Origin: Tremella fuciformis
Lineage: Eukaryota > Basidiomycota > Tremellomycetes > Tremellales > Tremellaceae
Length of the DNA: 64,000 nucleotides
Reading direction: 5' to 3'
NCBI GenBank assembly: GCA_032768795.1
Contig: CP136491.1
Span: 1,798,001 to 1,862,000, forward strand
Below the pieces are notes generated by a model. That model did not search any database. It was not told the DNA's origin and worked only from the letters and a program-made list of their open reading frames with translations. A program made the translations under genes and the position numbers. Each line of letters opens with the position of its first letter. Within the stretch, counting starts at the first letter, position 1. Of this stretch, positions 21,197-31,501 are shown piece by piece.

Positions 21197-21853
21197 ATGT
21201 CCAAGTGGCCACCCATCGAAGACGATCTTACATCCGAAGTATCACTTTCCGACGATGCCACCGAGGAGGATATTGAGACAAAGCTCGCCGAATACACCAA
21301 AGCAGCAAAGCAAGCTCGCACCACCGAGGCGGAGCTGCAGAAAGAATGGACCCCCTTGAGGCAATTCTTGCTGCCTAACGAATACGCAGAGCAGCGTTGT
21401 CATATTTCTCAGGCTCGGTGTGAGGCCTTGACGTACGAGAACAAAGCGAAGAACACGAGAAGGCATTTCTTCGGAACCGACACTGCTGTCCAGGAGGATG
21501 AAGAGCCGTCTGAAGATGAGTTCTTCGACGCTGCGGAGAGCCCCGCCCTGGGGTCGATGGAAGACACTGCCAACACGCGACAAACCCAATCTGGAGTTCA
21601 CGATTTCTGTCCTCACGGCTTGCAATTCGGTGAAGATCCGACACGAGAGTATGAAGATACATTCCCATATACTCGGATCCCGGATATGTGGACTCATCAT
21701 CCCGGATTCGACGACAGCGATTTGTTGCCTTCTGAGCCTGACAACTTTACCGCCACAAACCGAGGAACCGTGCCCCGCGGTTTCGAGGATTTGGCGAGTG
21801 CCGGATTCTCCTTTGAAATTACAGTGATTTCAAAGAGCCGGCCTGGTAGCTAG
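21197..21853 (+). CDS. Island gene B: small acidic/helical protein, paralogue of C
   Basis: A single exon of 218 residues from ATG 21197; an in-frame ATG 33 bp upstream is also possible. I chose 21197 because the sequence then aligns with gene C from its start: SKWPPIEDDLTSEVSLSDDATEEDIETKLAEY here against DDVTSQVSVPEDATEADIRLHLARY in C. A helical Lys/Ala/Glu segment (KAAKQARTTEAELQKEW) follows, then an acidic disordered C-terminal half. A TATA-like tacaaaa lies ~80 bp upstream. Function unknown; no signal peptide or membrane segment. Confidence 0.6.
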   Translation: MSKWPPIEDDLTSEVSLSDDATEEDIETKLAEYTKAAKQARTTEAELQKEWTPLRQFLLPNEYAEQRCHISQARCEALTYENKAKNTRRHFFGTDTAVQEDEEPSEDEFFDAAESPALGSMEDTANTRQTQSGVHDFCPHGLQFGEDPTREYEDTFPYTRIPDMWTHHPGFDDSDLLPSEPDNFTATNRGTVPRGFEDLASAGFSFEITVISKSRPGS

Positions 21854-22388
21854 GTAGTATATATATACCGGCATGGCTACGAGATCAGATTTCCAATCCT
21901 CGCGCTATTAGGCCTGAAGCGCCCATAGGCGTGGTGTATAAACTCTGACGACTTCTGTGAGAGGGCGTTGACCCAATAACAGTACACAGAGAAATTCGCG
22001 GCGATGCATCGTACCGCACTTTCACGGCCATGCAGACGAGGAGCGTTTCGAGACTCATGTTCTTATGATTCGATGTTCTGGTGCTTGTCCCCGCAATCGC
22101 GTAGGTCATACCGCAGTTTGCAGATCTCCGCCCGATCGGAAACGCACGGACCGCTCCGATATAGCAATTGCGGGCGGGCCAGTTTATTGCCAATTTCTGA
22201 CACATACCCACATCCATCTCCTTTTGACGTCGTGGCTGAATCAGTCGTCTACCATCAGTGATCCCGTCTCATCCTCCGCCAAGGTGCGATGGCACCATCG
22301 AGTGCTGATTGCGTTGCGCTGAAAGGAGTCTTCATATGATGTGCGAGCGTCCGAGGTCTATTGCACCTCTGCCGAATAGCAAGGCGAC

Positions 22389-22394
22389 TATAAA
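22389..22394 (+). promoter_or_regulatory. TATA box of island gene C
   Basis: A perfect TATAAA 95-100 bp before the ATG at 22489. Confidence 0.6.
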
Positions 22395-22488
22395 GCCGTT
22401 ACTATCCACCTGTACTCGCTTTGCATACCTCCCTCTCCCAAATTCCACTCTATTATCGAAAATCTCGGCAGTGATACCTAGTTTGATC

Positions 22489-23082
22489 ATGTCCGACAGC
22501 AGCTCCTACAGTTCGTCCTATGACAGTCCCTATGACGATGACGATGTCACTTCGCAGGTGTCAGTGCCAGAAGATGCCACTGAGGCGGACATCAGACTCC
22601 ATTTGGCTCGCTACCAAATCGCGAAACAGAAAGCAAAAGCGGCAGAGGACGCTGCACGAAGCAAGATGGCCGAGGCGGAAACCCTGGGAGATCAAAGTCT
22701 ATCCTCCGCGTGGCAAGACGAGTGCTACTGGGAGGCGCATGTTCAACGGGTATATGGACGCAAGATCGAAGCGACGAGTGGTCTACTGAGCGCCGCGCCA
22801 ACCCAGACTGATGCAGCCGTCGATAGGAACACTCATACCTATGAACAGGGGGACGGCGAGATCGCTGATGAGGTTGCGCAACTGTCTATTTCGGCTGCGG
22901 ACCAGACTGAACAGTACCATATCAAGGAGACACACTTCGAGCCTTGGGCGTCCTCGAATGGAGATTTGTGGCAGAGCCAGTCAACCGACGAGGTATATGC
23001 TGGAGCTCGAACGGTCCAGACCGGACCGTATCCGGACAATGAAGCTGTGGCCGAAGACTTGCCGAGCCCTGCTCCCAATTGA
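22489..23082 (+). CDS. Island gene C: small acidic/helical protein, paralogue of B
   Basis: A single exon of 197 residues from ATG 22489. The frame is open further upstream, but the TATAAA at 22389 and the alignment with B favour this start. It opens with a Ser/Tyr/Asp-rich stretch (SDSSSYSSSYDSPYDDDD). The shared block DVTSQVSVPEDATEADI comes next, then a Lys/Ala helix (ARYQIAKQKAKAAEDAAR, KMAEAETLG). The C-terminal half is acidic and low-complexity. Unrecognised. The N-terminal ~75 residues align with gene B without large gaps, so the two arose by tandem duplication. Confidence 0.62.
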   Translation: MSDSSSYSSSYDSPYDDDDVTSQVSVPEDATEADIRLHLARYQIAKQKAKAAEDAARSKMAEAETLGDQSLSSAWQDECYWEAHVQRVYGRKIEATSGLLSAAPTQTDAAVDRNTHTYEQGDGEIADEVAQLSISAADQTEQYHIKETHFEPWASSNGDLWQSQSTDEVYAGARTVQTGPYPDNEAVAEDLPSPAPN

Positions 23083-23818
23083 GAAGGGCCAGCTACGGTC
23101 AAAAGCAATTTGGCCTGAGCGCCAGTAGGCTCATTGTGACCATCCTGCTCGATTTGCAGCTTCGCTTTCTCGCAGTCTGGAGGCGTCTTCTATGCATGTG
23201 AAGGTACTCGTATAACGGGATGCGTTTCTCAACATCCCTCAAAGCAAGCAACCTTCAGATTCAGCTGCTAGTAAGTCCTGAAAGTGCGGTCCGAGATCGA
23301 TGGTCAGTGGCCCCTCATAGCTTCTCGCTTCTTCTGTGGCGCTCTCCCTTTCATCAGAGGTGAAGCACGGAGGCCGATGAAATGAGATACGGCAGTGTCG
23401 CCGTGAGATGTGGAGCGCAAAGGTCGCGACGCGTTTGAGGTCTTGCGAAGCTAGTGCCCAGCGAAAAATGCTCAAGGCTGTTGCAGTGGTATTTGAGGGC
23501 GCCGGGGCGGTAGACAGTGGCAAGATAATCTATGTTTCAGCCTGCCGCCAATCGCCTTCCTGCGGCTCCGTCAAGGTCTACCTTCTTCCTCGTGCACTCA
23601 ACACTTCCGTTCTTCTTTTACGCTGAAGAGGAAACGCGTTTGGAGCCGTTAGATGAGAAGATTCATCCGCTCCCCCTCCTTCCACTTGGTGGACTCATAT
23701 ATACAGTACATCGAAAGGGTGAATTGACGCTTACAATCTCCTGCGGAACATCCTTCTAGCAATCAGTGGCGAAGAAGTGCAATATACTTCCTTCACGAGC
23801 CCACTCAAACTCTGAACA
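23083..23818. other. Intergenic spacer within the island (C to D)
   Basis: 736 bp. A TATATA at 23698-23703 is the presumed TATA box of gene D (116-121 bp before its ATG). A 94-codon minus-strand frame (23239-23523) is open but has no recognisable features. Confidence 0.4.
23698..23703 (+). promoter_or_regulatory. TATA box of island gene D
   Basis: TATATA, 116-121 bp upstream of the ATG at 23819. Confidence 0.55.
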
Positions 23819-24250
23819 ATGGCTGAAGACGATGATAAGTCCGACATTTCGGTGAACGAGACCGCTGCGCCTCTAGTGATTTTAGCCACCATCGGAAAAT
23901 ACATCGAGTTTGCCATGGCCGCTCGCGAGGAGGCGGAGATCCTCTCCGCTCGCTTGCACACTGCATATCTTAATGAAGCTGAACAGCGGACGCTTAAAAT
24001 GCCCGAGGCTAATGAGAAACGCAATGTCAGTAAGGCCAACAAAGCACGCAGCTGCCTCCCCATTCACATTCACTCTCGATTGGCTGAAATCACGAGCAGC
24101 AATCTCGGAATCGTGTTGGAGGTGGTCAATTCACAAACCTTGATAGTGGCTTCCTGTGATTCTACCATCCCTGATGAGAGTCTACCGGATTCTTCGAAGA
24201 CTGGGTGGGAGTTTATACACGGGCCGAAAAGCGGCACTCCCAGCAAATGA
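23819..24250 (+). CDS. Island gene D: small helical protein, unrecognised
   Basis: A single exon of 143 residues. An acidic start (MAEDDDKSDISVNETAAP) precedes a helix IGKYIEFAMAAREEAEILSA with the island pattern (Y..F/A-x-x-A-R-E/D-x-A). A basic Asn/Lys stretch and a short C-terminal region follow. No hydrophobic segment of transmembrane length; function unknown. It is shorter than B and C and lacks their DATE block, so it is a more distant family member if related. Confidence 0.5.
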   Translation: MAEDDDKSDISVNETAAPLVILATIGKYIEFAMAAREEAEILSARLHTAYLNEAEQRTLKMPEANEKRNVSKANKARSCLPIHIHSRLAEITSSNLGIVLEVVNSQTLIVASCDSTIPDESLPDSSKTGWEFIHGPKSGTPSK

Positions 24251-25124
24251 GCATCTTCCTCTGTCACTCAATATGTGTGCCAACGAAGCCGTACGTATCT
24301 TGGGGATCTTCATGCATTTTGAAGTCATCGCCTGCCATAGTACCTCTCAGACTGCTCGCATGGACACACATATGCGTATGGGACATCTCAGCCTCGTGTG
24401 CCAGTTTTCCCGTCTCGTAGCGCACGGACGATGGTTGTTTATTAAGATGAGCCGTCCAACCGCTCTATGTTTGTATGTCTGCGAACAAATTGTTGCGAGA
24501 GGGTCCTTAATGGTACTTGGGCGAGAATTGAGAGACTTTTAGACATGTAATGCAGTACCGTTTTTCTCACCATTCACCCTGCCCCCTGAATTACAGTGAT
24601 CGATTGACCGCCTCGTGCCGTAAGGGTACTTGGCCAATGTTGGCTCCTGAGGGAGATCGGCAGAGGCGAAGACTACTTTGCATATTGGGAACATTGCCGA
24701 CGACTTATACCGTCCGTTCAAGACAATGCTACCCTTGCTCGGGAAGAGTCTGGCTCTTGCACTTGCTTCCCTATTTTATTTGACTTGCGCTTTGCCTCAG
24801 AAACTGCGTCAGTGAAAGGAAGCTCCCAGTGCAAAAACAACAGCGCACATTGCCCCTGCGCTTCTCACTTCCTAATTTGCCAAGAAAAAAAACGTCTTGA
24901 GCTGATGCGCTGCGCACAAAGGCTCGGGTGGATCAGGGTGGCGCGCACAAAGGTTTAGGCCTCGATGGGGGAGGACATTGCCTCTTGTTATATATCTCAG
25001 ACCGAGCGGCCTGGCGCTTCCCATCTTCTCTACGTATGTGAGAAGACTCTGTGTCCCCTTTTTCTTGCTTCAACTCAACCCACTTGCCCACTTCAAGGGT
25101 CAGCTTCACTGCTCATTCGCACAG
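24251..25124. other. Intergenic spacer (D to E) with GCGCACA motifs and TATA box
   Basis: 874 bp. The motif gcgcacaaagg occurs twice (24912-24922 and 24943-24953), 31 bp or about three helical turns apart. Another gcgcaca lies at 24843. The TATATAT of gene E (24989-24995) is 36 bp downstream of the second motif. An A-run (aaaaaaaa) lies at ~24885. No gene is seen. Confidence 0.45.
24989..24995 (+). promoter_or_regulatory. TATA box of island gene E
   Basis: TATATAT, 130-136 bp upstream of the ATG at 25125, preceded by two gcgcacaaagg repeats. Confidence 0.6.
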
Positions 25125-25628
25125 ATGCCTGAACCCCCTCATAATCTCACCTCACCGTCGCAGGACGCGGTCTCGGCTGGCGCGGGCTCGGCCGATGATC
25201 GGCCAGCCAGCATGACGGACGAGGTCTCCGGGTTTTCCGCTTACACGCAGGACCAAGCGGACCTAATCCAAACGTTGCTCAAGTGCTTTAATGACCTCTG
25301 CAGATACGATGCAGTCAACGAACAGGCTAGAACACAGATGGGCGACCCCCGAACGGCTATCTTTGTAAGGATGAATCTCGATTACATTCGGGGTGCTCGT
25401 GACAACGCCAGGTATATTAATGGACAACTTCACCCGCAATGGCAGTGTCAGTCACTCATCCAGGGGAACGCTTCGGCAATGCGGGACAAGTGTAGCACAA
25501 ATTTAGAACTCTTGAGAGGAGTTCTTAAAAGTGGTGACGGTGCCCAAACAAGCCGCACGTCGCCCACTGCGCAGGGTTACACGGCCGAGTCGGTCGTGGA
25601 GAGCCCCTCATCCGTTGCGAGTACATAG
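25125..25628 (+). CDS. Island gene E: small helical protein, unrecognised
   Basis: A single exon of 167 residues. A disordered Ser/Pro/Asp N-terminus is followed by a helical core, DQADLIQTLLKCFNDLCRYD, then TAIFVRMNLDYIRGARDNAR with YINGQL. That arrangement is like the A-S-A-N-x-x-N-x-x-L ends of genes F and G. The C-terminus is Ser/Thr-rich. Two cysteines in the core are conserved in position only loosely, if at all. Function unknown. Confidence 0.55.
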   Translation: MPEPPHNLTSPSQDAVSAGAGSADDRPASMTDEVSGFSAYTQDQADLIQTLLKCFNDLCRYDAVNEQARTQMGDPRTAIFVRMNLDYIRGARDNARYINGQLHPQWQCQSLIQGNASAMRDKCSTNLELLRGVLKSGDGAQTSRTSPTAQGYTAESVVESPSSVAST

Positions 25629-26366
25629 TGGCTTCGTGTCTGCCCGGTCACACTTGGTCTTGCATGGTAGATCGATCCAAAGCGCATGCTTTCGAAACTG
25701 GATGATATGGTTGTCCCCATCTTTGTCGGCGTATCGCTTGTCAATCTCCGATGTCTGTCTGACTTTTCCGGCCGAACATAGCTGTCCTGTGCAGAACGCA
25801 ACGTTACTCTCTGTGAATCATGGCTGGAGAGGCTTGGCAGTTGGGTTGAGCGGGATGTTTCAGCGCGATTGCGTCTGGGCCTATTTCACGATAGGGCAGC
25901 GGAAACGCTCTCCTGCGCGTAGCTTGACGCCGTGTTCGCGATTGCTGACCGCCTGGCATTGCGATGCAAGAGCCGCACTGAGACGTCTCTTCAACGCAAT
26001 CATGCCTGACATGGGGCGTGCACCCGCTAGACTGAGCACGGGATTGGTGCTCCGTAGAAGTGACGCCTTCCCGGTCCATCTGAAGGATCGACGTGAGAAT
26101 ACGAAATTCGCGAGTGTGAGAACAGAACAGCACTTCGTTACAATTGACATGCTCACATCAATCCCTATCATACGCAGCTCGCTGGATGTGGGATTGGTCA
26201 CATGAGCAATTTGGGTGTTCCGAGGAGATCGTTATATATCAGAGCGAGCTTCTCGGTCAAGTAGGAACGTGACGACATCGTCGACCAAGCCCAGAAATAT
26301 TTTCGACTCTCCGTCACCGTTTTCCTCCTCCCACATACACTTTGATTGATTGACGACATCAGAATA
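25629..26366. other. Intergenic spacer (E to F)
   Basis: 738 bp. A long frame (25531-26205) overlapping the end of E is open but its sequence is not protein-like (Trp/Arg/Cys-rich, no low-complexity or helical pattern), so I do not call it. The TATATAT at 26233-26239 serves gene F. Confidence 0.4.
26233..26239 (+). promoter_or_regulatory. TATA box of island gene F
   Basis: TATATAT, 128-134 bp upstream of the ATG at 26367. Confidence 0.6.
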
Positions 26367-26972
26367 ATGCAGTCCGACTCTGTAGACGGTGATAACACTA
26401 ACGCCCAGTCCTCCCTCGATGCCGACCCCGATTTGTGGGCCACGAGATGGCAGCATCTAAACGCTGCAATGAATGCCATGCGGGCCCGAGATTGGGCCAG
26501 TGCACAGCTGCGAGGACTATCACAATACAGCCGAACTGCAGTCCATACATTGCAAGACGAGTTTCGGTACGAGCAGCATGTAGTCGATACCAGTCTCTTG
26601 CTCGCCAACGAGGCCAACAACAGGCTCCCCGAGACCCAGAGAGTACAGGAAACGATCACAGAGGCGCTCGTTGACAGTCTGCTGTCCCAACCCGCCCCGT
26701 GGAATGAGTCTGCGCCAGAAATGGAAACAACCCCTGAGAATCCCACTACCTGCGCCATGGTGCCGACGGGGGCGATGCGATCTACGCTTCCTACCTCAGG
26801 ACTGGCTGCCGGCTCCCGGGTCGATCCAGCACTTCAGCTCCGTAGCACACGGATGACTTCGGTTCGAGCGCCAGGACAAGCGGGCCACTCGAGAACATCG
26901 AGGCCGGCGGATCGGCGCAGGAATAAGGCCTCTCATCGGAGAGGCCGCGATCCAGCCGGCGATAGACACTAG
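26367..26972 (+). CDS. Island gene F: small helical protein, paralogue of G
   Basis: A single exon of 201 residues from ATG 26367. The core RWQHLNAAMNAMRARDWASA with YEQHVVDTSLLLANEANNRL aligns with gene G (RQRYFQQAIFAMRARDDAQT and VELQTYLHLANAANDSM). The C-terminal ~40 residues are strongly basic (TSRPADRRRNKASHRRGR), as in G, suggesting nucleic-acid binding or a nuclear signal. No membrane segment. The AMRARD and LANxAN motifs are the clearest family signatures in the island. Function unknown. Confidence 0.62.
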   Translation: MQSDSVDGDNTNAQSSLDADPDLWATRWQHLNAAMNAMRARDWASAQLRGLSQYSRTAVHTLQDEFRYEQHVVDTSLLLANEANNRLPETQRVQETITEALVDSLLSQPAPWNESAPEMETTPENPTTCAMVPTGAMRSTLPTSGLAAGSRVDPALQLRSTRMTSVRAPGQAGHSRTSRPADRRRNKASHRRGRDPAGDRH

Positions 26973-27455
26973 CGTGTACATCGTCTCTTGGAGTCACTAT
27001 ATGTCCCCGATGCTTTCTGTACATGAATTCACTGATCGCTATGCCGGTAGATTTCCCCACGCTGGTGAACTGCTTCGGTCCGCAGGCAATCTGTAGCTTG
27101 TGTGCGGCGGTCCTTGCACGAACCGTGCGTTCAGGCTTCTGTTACGGACGACGATGCAAGACTCGCGCTTCATCTAGCGGCCGATGCTTCTGCCGAGTCT
27201 CGACAGTCAAGCAGGCCTTCTTGTCTGAGTGGGACCATGTGAACATGTCTGATGAAGGCCTGGGCAATCAATTATGGGGCTAGCGAGTCTTCTTTTCTCA
27301 CGCTGACCACCCCGTTCCTCTCCGCAATGCCTTCTCAGAACACGAGCTGTTCGCATGAGATATGGGATCATATTTAGCTGAATGGCCCCACGCTGCACAA
27401 CGAGGCCTGGTCTGTTGCCCTCTGCTTACATTAGTTGGTGGATATCCCTCGACTG
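26973..27455. other. Intergenic spacer (F to G)
   Basis: 483 bp. A TATA-like catattta at ~27369-27376 lies about 80 bp before the G start. Nothing else is recognised. Confidence 0.35.
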
Positions 27456-28052
27456 ATGCGATCAACCAAGATGGAGCCCGTCGGTCCAGATTCGATGACT
27501 GAATCGGCCGCCTTCGCCGTGTCCACCGCTGTCTTGCCCTCTGATGAAGAACTTTCCCGGGACCGACAGCGATATTTTCAGCAGGCTATCTTTGCGATGA
27601 GAGCCCGCGATGATGCACAGACTGAAGCCAATCGAATGGATCGCGCAAATAATTTATCGCGAACGGGCTATCACTTGAACCTCGAAGCCCCGAACCGTAT
27701 GTGGGAAAGATCCGAGGATGCGCACGTAGAATTACAGACATATCTTCATCTGGCAAATGCGGCGAACGACAGCATGAGCCCGGAGTCACGTTGGGACAGC
27801 CCGATCACCGTCGTCCATATTGAAGATGCGCTGCTCAGGGAGGTCGAGGAGACTACGCAAAGCTCGAAGGTTCCCTCTGTATCCCAGATCCCCGCACAGA
27901 TGGTTGTCGCGCCCTCATATCCCCGCACGCGAGCTGTCGAGCCGAGCGGAGGAATGCCGGTACCACAGCGACATCAGACCACCTGGTCATTGGAGCAGTC
28001 ACATGCCTCGCATAGTACCTCTAGACATTCGCAACGTCGTAGAGGACGATGA
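27456..28052 (+). CDS. Island gene G: small helical protein, paralogue of F
   Basis: A single exon of 198 residues from ATG 27456; ATG 27471 is an alternative. A Ser/Ala/Asp N-terminus is followed by RQRYFQQAIFAMRARDDAQT, a basic/Asn-rich second helix, and HVELQTYLHLANAANDSMSP. The basic tail is Ser/His/Arg-rich (HASHSTSRHSQRRRGR). The AMRARD and LAN-AN signatures are shared with F at the same spacing order. It is the last gene of the island; YME2 starts 144 bp downstream on the same strand. Confidence 0.6.
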   Translation: MRSTKMEPVGPDSMTESAAFAVSTAVLPSDEELSRDRQRYFQQAIFAMRARDDAQTEANRMDRANNLSRTGYHLNLEAPNRMWERSEDAHVELQTYLHLANAANDSMSPESRWDSPITVVHIEDALLREVEETTQSSKVPSVSQIPAQMVVAPSYPRTRAVEPSGGMPVPQRHQTTWSLEQSHASHSTSRHSQRRRGR

Positions 28053-28196
28053 GTGCATGAATGTCGGCGCGGAAGCAAATTCTCAGGCACAGAGCCGAGC
28101 GCTGATGACGTCTGGCCGGCATGATAGGATAGTAGTTGTCAATGGTTTGTTGTCTGTTGTATCTCTCATATCAGACTCGGCGGGATCATACGGAGT

Positions 28197-31100
28197 ATGC
28201 TGCAGCCCCGACTACACTTACTGCGTAGGACAATCCCCTTGCGACGCCCACCTGTCCCACTCGGCGTCCATCGCCGACCAGCTACGACTCTCATTGCCGA
28301 TGATGTCCACATCCCTCCGCCGTCAGAGGCGAAGCGGCAAACCGCGTCGTTCTACATCTCCAACGTGTTCCCGATAGCTTTTGGGCGATGGGATCCGCGT
28401 CCACCATGGGCGATCATACGGGAAGAGTCCATGATGGAGCAGCTGCACGACATCGCTCTGGGCGTAGCCGGACACGGCTTTCGCATCGAGTCCTGGGAGA
28501 TTGCGCGCAAAGACGGCGGGGTATTCATGCATTTCTCCTACGTTCCGCCCGAGCCCGAAGCCGCCGACGAGAATGATGCAGCGCCCCCAGATGTAGGATT
28601 GGGTATAGGCGGAGTCAGTGGGCTCCCGGAGATCACGGCCAAGCCCGGTAGTCCGGGTCAACTGTTCCTCGGCCAATTCATGGAGAGTGCCAAGAAGAAC
28701 GGTGGGCTCCCGAACTGGATTGGCGACTGGTGGGCACGCATTTCGTATACCGGTCCTGGTCATGCGCACAGCATACCCGGCCACACGCTTTACTCGACCA
28801 GCCTGAAGAAGGTCTCGACGGTCGGCGATGAAGGGGAAGAAGTGCAGGTCAAGGGGAGTGGATCAGGTATGAGGGGTGTCCAAGCAAGTGCTGGTGGCGG
28901 ACGGGTCTGGGTAGTCAAGGGCAAGCAATGGACCGAGGTGAGCTATGAAGCCATTCTGTTCCCAAAGCTCATCATCTCCAGGACATGAATCGTTTCGCCT
29001 CGAACCGCCTGCGTGTCGAATTTGACGGGCCGGATGTGTCCCAAGAGATGCTCTACACACTGTTCAGACCGTATGGACGCGTAGCAGATATTCAGCCACC
29101 ATCTCCAGTACCGGCTGGCTCCCTCCGCTTTGCGATAGTCTCCTATTCAGGTCTCTCTCCCTCGACCACGGCAATCAACTGTGTGAGCGAAAGAGCTGCC
29201 TGCTCTCGGACCTAGTGCTGACATTTAGCTACACGGTTTTTCTACACCCACAAATACCGCCGACTATACTCTCCGAGCTTCTGGCCAGAGCCCATCTACT
29301 CCTTCGCCTCTTTCGAGACTGCGGATATATTACGAACGCCCACTAAAAGCGCACGCCATCCGCGATTGGATCAGCGCCCACCCACGTATCGCCTTGCCCG
29401 TGATTGCATTCCTGATAGGCACTCTGAGCTACACAGTCAGACTACTGCGCCATGATGTGCCTCAAGCTGATGTACAGTTCTTCGATCCTATACGCGCATT
29501 CTTTGTTCGATCCAAGTTGGAAGGGATCTGGGATGTGGAGAAATACTCGGTGGTCAAATGTCAGTCCTATACAGGTATAGTTTTCACTTGCTGATGATCA
29601 GGGGTCCGTGCCAGATTCTCCTTGACATCGTTGGGCTTCCGATCTCAATCACCCTCTTCTTCATCAGACGCCATAGGCAAAGACGCTTGGAAAGACCGGA
29701 TTGACGCGGAGAAGAGCGTCGAGCGATGGCTATCCGAGTATCCAAGCACATTCATCACCATCACTGGTCCCTCAGGTTCTGGCAAGGCGTCGCTCATGTC
29801 CCGTGTCCTTGGCAAGGAGAGCAAGCCCGCGCTGATCATTGACTGTGCCGAGATCGGCAAGGCTAAGAACGACGGCGCCCTCGTCAGCGCACTTGCCGAT
29901 CAGACCGGTTACTGGCCGGTATTCTCCTTCCTCTCTTCACTCAACGGCCTGATCGACCTCGCCTCAGTAGGATTGATTGGTCAAAAGGCCGGCTTCGCCA
30001 CCCCGGTGGACCAGCAATTGAGGCAAATGCTCGAGATTGTCGGAGGAGCCTTGAAGGATGTGTCCCTACATGAACGAGAGCAGCACAAAGCCGTGGTCGA
30101 TCATCAGCGGCGATCAGAGGAGCTCGCTGCGGAACATCAGCGTCGCCGAGAACTCATCGTTCGAGGAGGATGGCATGACGGCAGGCTGGACTGCATCGCT
30201 GGCAATGGGGTTATGTCCGAGCTCGGTCTTGGAGACGAGCGAACAACTGAAGAAGATCTGTTGCCCGTCGCCTCGGTCCCACTGATCGATGACATCGCGC
30301 CCATAGCCGGCGAGGGCGTCCCGCCGAATACTCTATCACTCACTTCGATCTCGCAAAGTCCATCGAATGCGGTAACCCCTCCACCGCCGGCCGTTTCAGA
30401 AAGCAGTGACATCGACGCAGAAGCAGAGTTCATCCGCACACTACCGATTGTTGTTCTCAAGAACTTCGCACAGAAGACGGCCAAAGGAGACCTCTGGAAT
30501 GTTCTCGCCGAGTGGGGCGCCTCGCTCATCGAGAATCGGGTCGCGCACGTCATCGTCGTGACCGAGGGTGCGCCAGCCCTGAAAGCTTTGACCCGTGCCC
30601 TACCATCCAAACCATTGAACGGCATTGGGTTGACGGATGCCGACGAGGACAATTCGATGACCTATGTGACCGAGAAGCTTTCGGCTAAAGATCGGCCTTC
30701 CGCACTGAGCGTAGAGGACAAAGAGCAGGTCAAGAAGCTAGGCGGAAGGATGGTCGACCTCGAGACCCTCGTTTACAAAGTCAGGACTGGAAGCACGGTA
30801 AAAGACGCTGTAGACGATATCGTTCTCCGCAACGTTGTCGAGCTTCGGAAGGCCGCATTTGGGGATGATGAGCAAGATGCTAAGTCCCTGAGCTGGAGTC
30901 GCGTGCAGGCCTGGAAGATCGTTAGCGAGTTGGCCAAGAACGGCGAAGTGAGCTGCTTGACAACTCGGTTTCTTGGACCAGCTGATCCATCAGATATCGT
31001 ACGCCAAGCTACTGCAGAACTTCCCGTTCAAGGGCAATGAGCAGGCTTTGAAGGCGATGGAGGAGCACGAGCTCATCTCCGTCTCATACGTCGACGGGCG

Positions 31101-31501
31101 AGCCGAGACGGTTAAACCTGGCAAACCGGTCTTCCGTTACGCCTTCCAGAGATTGGTGGACGGTGAGTAGTTTTGCACTTGTTGGTCGTGGCTCAATGGC
31201 AGACGCTACATTCCGTGCCGCGTCTCAGGTCGAATACAACGCATCTCTTATTTCGTCCGCGCAAGCAGACATCAAGTCGTGCGAGCAGGAACTGTTGACT
31301 CTCAAAGACATCACCACCTCAGGTGGGGACGAGAAGCTCGGATTTGCCTCGAATTTCTTAGGTCTGGGCGGTAGCTCGGCGGTCAAAGAACGGGCCAAGT
31401 GGTTATTGGAGAAGATGGGTAAGAGCGTCGATAGCCTTAAGGGGCTTGAAGCGGAGAATGCGGAGATGATGAAGTTGTTGAATGGTGGAGTGGCCAAGTG
31501 A
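28197..31501 (+). CDS. YME2: Mitochondrial inner-membrane protein Yme2 (RNA12)
   Basis: Six exons (28197-28937, 28982-29182, 29229-29559, 29602-30947, 30982-31162, 31203-31501) encode 1032 residues. The introns are 44, 46, 42, 34 and 40 nt. A strong Arg-rich presequence (MLQPRLHLLRRTIPLRRPP) supports the start. Order: an N-terminal FYISNVFPIAFGRWDPR region; an RRM-like segment (NRLRVEFDGPDVSQEMLYTL with GRVADI); IRDWISAHPRIALPVIAFLIGTLSY as the membrane span; then an AAA-like domain with Walker A ITGPSGSGKASL near residue 480. SFLSSLNGLIDLASVGLIGQ is typical of Yme2. In yeast, Yme2 influences mtDNA escape and nucleoid structure. Confidence 0.93.

Noticed and set aside
23239..23523. 94-codon minus-strand frame in the C-D spacer
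   Set aside because: Lies in the opposite direction to all island genes and shows no family motif; kept only as a note.
25531..26205. 224-codon open frame overlapping the end of gene E
   Set aside because: Overlaps E in another frame and has no ATG context, TATA or helical pattern; its composition (Trp, Cys, Arg) looks like chance translation.
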